Shown here: positions 58,677 to 64,000 of the stretch, in pieces
How positions within the stretch are numbered: position 1 is the first letter of the stretch
Layout of the letters: each line of letters begins with the position of its first letter
Source: Streptomyces hokutonensis
GTDB lineage: Bacteria > Actinomycetota > Actinomycetes > Streptomycetales > Streptomycetaceae
Reading direction: 5' to 3'
Assembly: GCF_000376565.1 (NCBI RefSeq)
Contig: NZ_BARG01000002.1
Coordinates: forward strand, 43,907 to 107,906
DNA: 64,000 nucleotides
Made by a program: the position numbers and the translations under genes
The notes under the pieces: generated by a model
What the model saw: the letters and a program-made list of their open reading frames with translations, nothing else
Told to the model about the DNA's origin: nothing
Databases searched by the model: none

Positions 58677-58704
58677 TCAACGCGCGGCGCTCACGGGGGT
58701 TGTG
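58677..58704 (-). promoter_or_regulatory. sigma-BldN-type promoter of chpF
   Basis: On the minus strand CACAAC (58704-58699), 16 bases, then CGTTGA (58682-58677). The -10 agrees with the recalled sigma-BldN consensus and the -35 at four of six positions. The expected leader to the ATG at 58619 is about 50 bases. Confidence 0.65.
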
Positions 58705-58808
58705 CCGCCAATGGGGTGATGTCCCACAGAGCCGAACTTCACCATTCCGACACACTTGTCACGTTTCGCCGGATTAATCCGCATAGCTACTAGAGTTGCG
58801 CACCTCCC

Positions 58809-58853
58809 GAAGTACCCCTATAGCCAGCAAATCGCATATAGGGGCCGTACTTC
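58809..58853 (+). promoter_or_regulatory. large inverted repeat in the leader of the polysaccharide cluster
   Basis: CCCCTATA (58815-58822) and TATAGGGG (58837-58844) are perfect inverted copies. GAAGTA (58809-58814) and TACTTC (58848-58853) extend the stem with a three-base bulge. A second palindrome, CGGATTAATCCG, lies at 58769-58780. The element begins 65 bases before the start at 58874. It may be an operator pair or an mRNA hairpin that affects the start. Confidence 0.6.
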
Positions 58854-58873
58854 CCGAAAGGGCACCGCCGGTC

Positions 58874-59953
58874 ATGCGCAATTCCCAGGGTCCGCTGCTG
58901 CGCCGGGCGTCGACGGTCGCCCTCGCCCTCGCCACGATCTGGGCCCCGGCCGCCTCCGGTGCCTCCGCCCCGCCCGCCGAGACGGAACGCATCCCCCCGG
59001 CCCAGCGCTACCAGGCACTCCAGCACGGCGGCTTCGTCCGCGCGGCCAACACCTCCATCAGCTGCCGCACCGCCTCCGCCGCCTGCGCGGCCGTGCGCGA
59101 GGGGGAGGCCGCGGTCAACGGCGACTTCGACATGTTCTACGTCGACGTCGACCGCGATCCCAACACCTACAACTCCTCCCGCGCAGAGGTCCGGCTGCCC
59201 GAGGGCGCCAAGGCCACGTACGCACGCCTGTACTGGGGCGGCAACCTCCGCGTGGGCGAGCAGAAGCCGCCCAGGGACAACGGGCGGGTGCTGATCGCGG
59301 AGCCCGGCGGCGACTACAAGGAAGTGCTCGCGGACACCCTCGTCGGACACCGTGTGGCGGACGGCGCCGACGCGTTCCAGGCCTCGGCGGACGTCACCGA
59401 ACTGGTCCGGGAGAGTGGTTCGGGCCTCTACACGGTGGCCCAGGTCAACACGGCGATGGGGCGGTCGGCGGCCGGCGCCTGGGGCGGCTGGACGCTCGTC
59501 GTGGCGTACGAGAAGCCGCAGGAGCCGCTGCGCCGGCTGGAGCTGTGGGACGGCTTCGACGCGCTGAACTCCCGGACCGGCGCGGAGATCCGGTTGCGCG
59601 GCCTGCGCACGCCCGCGCACGCCGGGGGACGCGCGGGCGTGGTGGCGTACAACGGGGATCGCGGCCGGACCGGGGATTCGCTCACGCTCTCGACCGGTCG
59701 TACGAACGCCACCGCGCTCGGTGACGGCGCCAATCCCCGTGACGACGTGCTGAATTCCACGATCAGCGACCCGGGGGCGGCGCCTTCGGAGCGTGCGCCC
59801 GCGTATGCGAACACGCTCGGCTACGACTCCGATGTGTTCGATCTCGGGAAGGCGTTGCGCCCGGGCGGTGACCAGCTTGCCTTCCGGCTCGTTTCCCAGC
59901 GGGACGCGGCGTGGTTCGGGGCGCTCTTCGTCGCCGTCGACGCCCAGCAGTGA
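58874..59953 (+). CDS. conserved secreted protein, first gene of polysaccharide cluster
   Basis: A 359-residue protein from ATG 58874 ('MRNSQGPLLRRASTVALALA'); GAAAGGG precedes it. The signal peptide ends near residue 32. The mature part is beta-rich with 'GDFDMFYVDVDRDPNTYNSS', 'YARLYWGGNLRVGEQKPPRD', 'GAWGGWTLVVAYEKPQEPLR' and 'YDSDVFDLGKALRPGGDQLA'. This type of secreted protein is common in Streptomyces, annotated in places as DUF3344; I am not certain of the number. It has no anchor. It is 54 bases from the glycosyltransferase gene and may act on the exported glycan. Confidence 0.75.
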   Translation: MRNSQGPLLRRASTVALALATIWAPAASGASAPPAETERIPPAQRYQALQHGGFVRAANTSISCRTASAACAAVREGEAAVNGDFDMFYVDVDRDPNTYNSSRAEVRLPEGAKATYARLYWGGNLRVGEQKPPRDNGRVLIAEPGGDYKEVLADTLVGHRVADGADAFQASADVTELVRESGSGLYTVAQVNTAMGRSAAGAWGGWTLVVAYEKPQEPLRRLELWDGFDALNSRTGAEIRLRGLRTPAHAGGRAGVVAYNGDRGRTGDSLTLSTGRTNATALGDGANPRDDVLNSTISDPGAAPSERAPAYANTLGYDSDVFDLGKALRPGGDQLAFRLVSQRDAAWFGALFVAVDAQQ

Positions 59954-60007
59954 GGCGCGTTCCCGCCCGCAGTCCCGAGCGCCACCCGTGAGCGAGGAAA
60001 CCGCGCA

Positions 60008-61180
60008 ATGCACCAGCCAGCAACCGACCCTCGGCCACGGGTCCTGCACCTCGCCCAGCCCGTGGACGGCGGGGTCGCCCGTGTCGTCACGGATCTGACG
60101 CGGGCTCAGCTCGCGGCCGGCCTGCACGTCACGGTCGCCTGCCCCGAGAGCGTCCTCGCGGACGGCCTGCGGACGCTCGGCGCCGACGTACGGCAGTGGG
60201 AGGCCACCCGCTCGCCGGGTCCGGCGCTCGTCTCCGAGGTACGGCGGCTCACCCGGGTGGTCGAGGACGTGCGGCCCGATCTGGTGCACGCGCACAGCGC
60301 CAAGGCCGGTCTTGCCGGACGCCTTGCCGTGCGGGGGCGGATCCCGACCGTGTTCCAGCCGCACGCCTGGTCGTTCGAGGCGGTCGGCGGGGTCACCGCC
60401 GCGCTCGCCGTCGGCTGGGAGCGGTGGGGCGCAAGGTGGGCCACCCGGACGGTGTGCGTGAGCGAGGCGGAGCGCACGACCGGGCTGCGGGCCGGGGTCC
60501 GGAGCCGCTGGAGCGTGATCCCCAACGGCATCGACGCCGAGCGTTTCCACCCGGCCGCCGTGGACACCGTACGGGCCGGGATCGAGCAGCTCGCCGGGAT
60601 CGATCCGTCGGCGCCTCTGGTGGTGTGCGTGGGGCGGCTGTGCCGGCAGAAGGGCCAGGACGTCCTGCTGAGGGCGTGGGACGCGGTGCTGCGGCGGGTG
60701 CCGAAGGCGCGGCTGGTGCTCGTCGGCGACGGGCCCGACCGGGACGCGCTGCGTCAACTGGCCCCGGATTCCGTGCTGTTCGCGGGTGCCGTCGCCGACG
60801 CGGTGCCCTGGTACCAGGCGGCCGACCTGGTGGTGCTGCCCTCGCGCTGGGAGGGCATGGCGCTGGCCCCGCTGGAGGCGATGGCCTGCGGGCGGCCCGT
60901 CGTCCTCACGGATGTGGCGGGCGCCCGCGAGAGCCTGCCCCCCGGCCTCGCGCCCCGCTGCCTCGTCCCGGCCGACAACCCGGCGGTGCTGTCCGGGGCC
61001 GTCGCCGAGCTGCTGCTCGACCCGCTGCTGCGCGAGTCCCTCGGCCACCAGGGACTCCGGTACGTCCAGTCCACGCACGACGTGCGGCACACCGCCGAAG
61101 CGGTCGCGGGGGTCTATCGCGACCTGCTCGGCGGCAAACCCGTCGTGCCCACCGAGTGCAGGGAGTCCATCCACTCGTGA
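60008..61180 (+). CDS. GT4-family glycosyltransferase
   Basis: A 390-residue GT-B enzyme from ATG 60008. The N-terminal domain has 'RVLHLAQPVDGGVARVVTDL' with the donor/acceptor Gly-rich loop, and the middle 'RWSVIPNGIDAERFHP'. The C-terminal nucleotide-sugar domain has 'LVVCVGRLCRQKGQDVLLRA', 'ARLVLVGDGPDRDALRQLAP' and the E-x7-E motif in 'PSRWEGMALAPLEAMACGRP'. It uses a nucleotide sugar to extend a lipid-linked glycan, on the cytoplasmic side. The stop overlaps the start of the next gene (GTGA). Confidence 0.93.
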   Translation: MHQPATDPRPRVLHLAQPVDGGVARVVTDLTRAQLAAGLHVTVACPESVLADGLRTLGADVRQWEATRSPGPALVSEVRRLTRVVEDVRPDLVHAHSAKAGLAGRLAVRGRIPTVFQPHAWSFEAVGGVTAALAVGWERWGARWATRTVCVSEAERTTGLRAGVRSRWSVIPNGIDAERFHPAAVDTVRAGIEQLAGIDPSAPLVVCVGRLCRQKGQDVLLRAWDAVLRRVPKARLVLVGDGPDRDALRQLAPDSVLFAGAVADAVPWYQAADLVVLPSRWEGMALAPLEAMACGRPVVLTDVAGARESLPPGLAPRCLVPADNPAVLSGAVAELLLDPLLRESLGHQGLRYVQSTHDVRHTAEAVAGVYRDLLGGKPVVPTECRESIHS

Positions 61181-62598
61181 CTGCGGAAAGCACCGTCCCC
61201 TCCCCCGGCGGACAGCCACGGGACCACGGATCCTCGAACGTCTCGGTCATCCCCCGGCGCACCGACGGCGGTTTCCGGTTCCCGGTCCGCCGCCCGCCCG
61301 CGCGCCCGGCCTCACCGCTGCCGCTGCTCGGCGCGGACCTCGCCGCCGCCCTGCTGGGCGCCCTCGCGCTGACCGGCGGCCGGCGCCGGCCGCTGCTGGT
61401 GGCGCTGCTGATCGCCGGTTCGATACTGCTGCGCCCGCACCTCCCCCGGGCCGTACCGCGCGTCCTGGACGAACTGCCCGCCGTCTGCGGCCGGATCGCC
61501 GTCGCCTGGCTCGCGCTCGGCACCCTCACCGCGGCCTACGACCCCGACCGCGCCCTGTCCGCACGCACCCTGCTGCTGGGCCTCGCCCTCCAGACGGCGA
61601 CGGCCTGCGTGGCCCGCGGCGCGGTCCACCACCGCCGCCGCAAGGCCCTCCTGAACCACCCCCGCACGGCCCTGGTCATCGGCCCGGCGACGACCGCGCA
61701 GCGCGTCGCGGCGGCGGTGCTGCGGCACCCGGGGTGCGGGATCGAGCCGATCGGCATCGTCGCCGACCACCCGGACGGCACCGACGGCCTGCCCGTGCTG
61801 ACCACCGGCGAGGAGGTCGAACGCGCCCTCATCCAGAACGGCGTCCGCGCCGTCCTCACCGTGCACCCCTCCGTACGGTCCGAACGCGGGCCGCTGCTGC
61901 GGGCGTTGGCGGAATCGGGCTGCACGGTCTGGGAGGTCGACGCCGACTCGCCCTCGTACGAGATGCGCGACCAGCTCGCCGGATTCGCCTGCCGGCGGCT
62001 GGAGTTGGGCTCCCGCAGGCGCGGCAGCCTCGGCAAGCGGGCACTGGACGTCCTGGTGTCGGGGATCCTGCTCCTCCTGGTCAGCCCCCTCCTGCTGGTG
62101 TGCGCGACGGTCCTCCGCCTCACCGACGGACCCGGCGTCGTCTTCCGCCAGGAACGCATCGGCAAGGACGGGCGCCCCTTCGTCCTGCTGAAGTTCCGCA
62201 CCCACCGCCCGGTCGACGAGCACGAGGCGGCGACCCGCTGGAGTGTCGCGGGCGAACACGAGATGAGCCGCTTCTGCCGCTTCCTGCGCCAGACCTCGCT
62301 GGACGAGCTGCTCCAGCTCTGGAACGTCTTCCGGGGCGACATGAGCCTGGTCGGCCCGCGCCCCGAACGCCCGTACTTCGTAGCGCAGTTCAGCCAGACC
62401 TACCCCGGCTACGCGGCCCGCCACCGGATGCAGACCGGCATCACCGGCCTCGCCCAGATCCACGGGCTGCGCGGCGACACCTCGATCGAGGACCGTTGCC
62501 GGTTCGACAACGCGTACATCGACAACTGGTCGCTGTGGCAGGACATCTGCATCCTCGCCCGCACCGCGACCGCGCTCGTACGTCCGACGGGGAGCTGA
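61177..62598 (+). CDS. polyprenyl-phosphate sugar-1-phosphate transferase (WbaP/CpsE-type)
   Basis: A 473-residue protein from GTG 61177. The N-terminal part has about four membrane helices (60-150) and a Rossmann-like CoA-binding region (about 165-255, 'ALVIGPATTAQRVAAAVLRH'). The C-terminal bacterial sugar transferase domain (about 283-473) starts with 'KRALDVLVSGILLLLVSPLL', then 'GPGVVFRQERIGKDGRPFVL', the catalytic 'SLDELLQLWNVFRGDMSLVG', 'PRPERPYF' and 'RMQTGITGLAQIHGLRGDTS'. It transfers the first sugar phosphate to undecaprenyl phosphate and starts the repeat unit. Upstream overlap with the GT4 gene indicates an operon. Confidence 0.94.
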   Translation: MTAESTVPSPGGQPRDHGSSNVSVIPRRTDGGFRFPVRRPPARPASPLPLLGADLAAALLGALALTGGRRRPLLVALLIAGSILLRPHLPRAVPRVLDELPAVCGRIAVAWLALGTLTAAYDPDRALSARTLLLGLALQTATACVARGAVHHRRRKALLNHPRTALVIGPATTAQRVAAAVLRHPGCGIEPIGIVADHPDGTDGLPVLTTGEEVERALIQNGVRAVLTVHPSVRSERGPLLRALAESGCTVWEVDADSPSYEMRDQLAGFACRRLELGSRRRGSLGKRALDVLVSGILLLLVSPLLLVCATVLRLTDGPGVVFRQERIGKDGRPFVLLKFRTHRPVDEHEAATRWSVAGEHEMSRFCRFLRQTSLDELLQLWNVFRGDMSLVGPRPERPYFVAQFSQTYPGYAARHRMQTGITGLAQIHGLRGDTSIEDRCRFDNAYIDNWSLWQDICILARTATALVRPTGS

Positions 62599-62601
62599 GC
62601 C

Positions 62602-63960
62602 GTGAACCACCGCCTGCGCACGTTCGCCCCGGTCCTGCCGGTCGTCGCCGTGATCGCCCTGCTCGGCCTGCCGCTCGCCCCGGGCGCGGGCGGCGCGGGT
62701 CCCGCCGACGCGGTCTCCGGGCTGGTGGTGCTGTACTGCGGGATCCGGCTGCTCCGGGAGCGCAGGCGCCCTCTGACCCCGACTGCCGTGGCGGTCATGG
62801 GACTTCCGGTCCTGGGCCTGTCCATCGCGGCGATGGGCGCGTCCTCACCGGGGGCGGGTCTGAGTGGCCTGGGCCGCTACCTCCAGATCTTCGTCCTCGT
62901 CCCGGCGGCGGTCGTGCTGCTGGTCCGCGACCGACGCGACTTCCGCGTGCTGGCCTGGTCGTTCGTCTCGCTCGCCCTGTGGCAGGGGGCGATCGGCGTC
63001 AAGCAGTACGTCACCGCGACCGGCGCGTCCTACCAGGGCGAGGACATCCGCGCGGTGGGCACCTTCGGACCGACCGACGTGATGGGCATGGCGACGGTGG
63101 TGTCCTTCGGGCTGATCTGCGCGCTGGCCCTGGCACTGGGCCTGGGCTCGGGCTCGGGCTCGGGCCGAAAGGACCTACGACAGAGGGCAGTTGCCGCGGG
63201 TTGCGCGTTCGCCCTGTTGCTGCCGCTGGCCCTGTCCTTCAGCCGCGGCGCGTGGATCGCGACCGCCGCGACCTGCGCGCTGCAACTGGCGCTGGCCGGA
63301 CTGCGGCGCGCACTGAAGGTGGCGGCTGCCGTGACGGCGGCGGGCGTGGTGCTGGTCGGCGGCTTCGGGGTCGGTTCGGCGATGCTCCAGGAGCGGATCA
63401 GCAGCATCACCCAAGTCACCGACGCCCCCGACCAGTCGGTGACCGACCGCTACACCATGTGGGCGGCGGCGACCGCGATGTGGCGCGAACACCCGCTGAC
63501 CGGCGTCGGGTTGAAGGGCTTCCCCGAACACCGCGACGGCAACGCCTCGTTGGCCCTGTCCTCGGGCAGCGACACGGACGGCGCGGGCGCCGGGTACCTC
63601 AAGCAGCCCCTCCTCTCCCCCCACAACATGTACCTCCTGGTCCTCAGCGAACAGGGCCTGATCGGCCTCCTCACCCTGGCCGGCAGCTGGCTCGCCCTCC
63701 TGGTCTGCGCCCTCCGCGGCCTCTACCGCACCCACCGCACCGGGCTCCCGGGCCTGGACTGCGCGCTGGTCTCCTCCGGCCTCCTGATCTGGCAGCTGAT
63801 CGACTTCATGTACGCGGACATCGGCGGCCCGTCGACGGTCCTGACGGCGGTGGTGTTCGGGGTGGCGGCGTGGTGGTCGCTGGTGGGGGCGAACGCGGAG
63901 GAGCGACCTACGGCGGCAACTCCGGTGCGAGCAACCGCCGAAGGGGCCATGGCCCAATGA
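62602..63960 (+). CDS. O-antigen ligase/polymerase-like membrane protein
   Basis: A 452-residue protein from GTG 62602, three bases after the previous stop. About eleven to twelve hydrophobic segments are present, with a larger external loop at about residues 260-340 carrying 'TDAPDQSVTDRYTMWAAATA', 'MWREHPLTGVGLKGFPEHRD' and 'LSPHNMYLLVLSEQGLIGLL'. The 'HP..GVG.......H N..L......G..G' pattern is that of the WaaL/Wzy O-antigen ligase family. It should polymerise or ligate the lipid-linked repeat outside the membrane. A Gly-Ser run near residue 185 ('GLGSGSGSGR') is a small simple repeat. Confidence 0.9.
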   Translation: MNHRLRTFAPVLPVVAVIALLGLPLAPGAGGAGPADAVSGLVVLYCGIRLLRERRRPLTPTAVAVMGLPVLGLSIAAMGASSPGAGLSGLGRYLQIFVLVPAAVVLLVRDRRDFRVLAWSFVSLALWQGAIGVKQYVTATGASYQGEDIRAVGTFGPTDVMGMATVVSFGLICALALALGLGSGSGSGRKDLRQRAVAAGCAFALLLPLALSFSRGAWIATAATCALQLALAGLRRALKVAAAVTAAGVVLVGGFGVGSAMLQERISSITQVTDAPDQSVTDRYTMWAAATAMWREHPLTGVGLKGFPEHRDGNASLALSSGSDTDGAGAGYLKQPLLSPHNMYLLVLSEQGLIGLLTLAGSWLALLVCALRGLYRTHRTGLPGLDCALVSSGLLIWQLIDFMYADIGGPSTVLTAVVFGVAAWWSLVGANAEERPTAATPVRATAEGAMAQ

Positions 63961-64000
63961 CGGTGACGCCTCCGACACAGGCCGGCAGCAGCCCACCTCA
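63957..64000 (+). CDS. partial gene, 5' end only
   Basis: An ATG at 63957 overlaps the stop of the polymerase-like gene (ATGA) and stays open for the last 14 codons (MTVTPPTQAGSSPP). The spacing shows that the polysaccharide operon continues beyond the window. Nothing can be said about the product. Confidence 0.55.
   Translation, partial: MTVTPPTQAGSSPP

Overview
The window is chromosomal DNA from a Streptomyces-type actinomycete. Overall G+C is very high, third codon positions are almost all G or C, and GTG/TTG starts and ATGA/GTGA overlaps are common. It carries chaplins, a melC tyrosinase operon, the dynA/dynB sporulation dynamins, an ssbB-like gene and a chitosan-oligosaccharide (csn) operon. 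Gene order follows what I recall of the S. coelicolor chromosome arm from malQ to chpF; that comparison is from memory, not a search.

Layout. 1-12.1 kb: a flavin hydroxylase of acyl-CoA dehydrogenase fold, malQ with a tiny coupled upstream gene, a PadR regulator with a two-gene ABC exporter, an HNH protein, an MscS channel, a GNAT-DUF4288 fusion with a decayed second DUF4288 copy, and small secreted or unknown proteins. 12.4-20.3 kb: a secreted protein, then the csnR-E-F-G-H-K operon (ROK regulator, ABC sugar importer, GH4 glycosidase, sugar kinase) behind a near-perfect CsnR-type operator. 20.4-31.7 kb: one co-directional block glnX-glnH-coiled coil-pknG-PP2C-VWA-FHA. It joins the mycobacterial-type GlnX/GlnH/PknG amino-acid sensing branch to a phosphatase, a VWA protein and an FHA reader. 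31.7-36 kb: a protein-isoaspartate-methyltransferase-like enzyme, truncated haemoglobin, a thioesterase pair and ettA. 36-42 kb: a sortase-anchored TQXA protein, ssbB, dynB and dynA.

42.4-49.2 kb is accessory. It starts directly after a tRNA-Arg(TCT) gene and is bordered by gene debris (an NB-ARC ATPase remnant on the left, cupin and serine-recombinase remnants on the right). Inside is a tight four-gene minus-strand operon: a DUF4365 PD-(D/E)XK-type nuclease, a 361-residue protein of unknown family, a 203-residue putative winged-helix protein, and a 1038-residue ATPase with an N-terminal AAA-type P-loop and a C-terminal HerA/FtsK-type P-loop. Two inverted repeats lie just upstream. This is the best candidate in the window for an undescribed system, most likely anti-phage or anti-plasmid.

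49.3-64 kb: a phosphatase of the inositol-monophosphatase family, an amino-acid permease, a 2-hydroxyacid dehydrogenase, a DUF2087 protein, then a cell-surface and development region: chpG, melC1-melC2, several small secreted proteins, chpF, and the start of a polysaccharide cluster (secreted protein, GT4 glycosyltransferase, polyprenyl-phosphate sugar transferase, O-antigen-ligase-like protein). Both chaplin genes have well-spaced sigma-BldN-like promoters, and most convergent gene ends have strong hairpin terminators without long T tracts.
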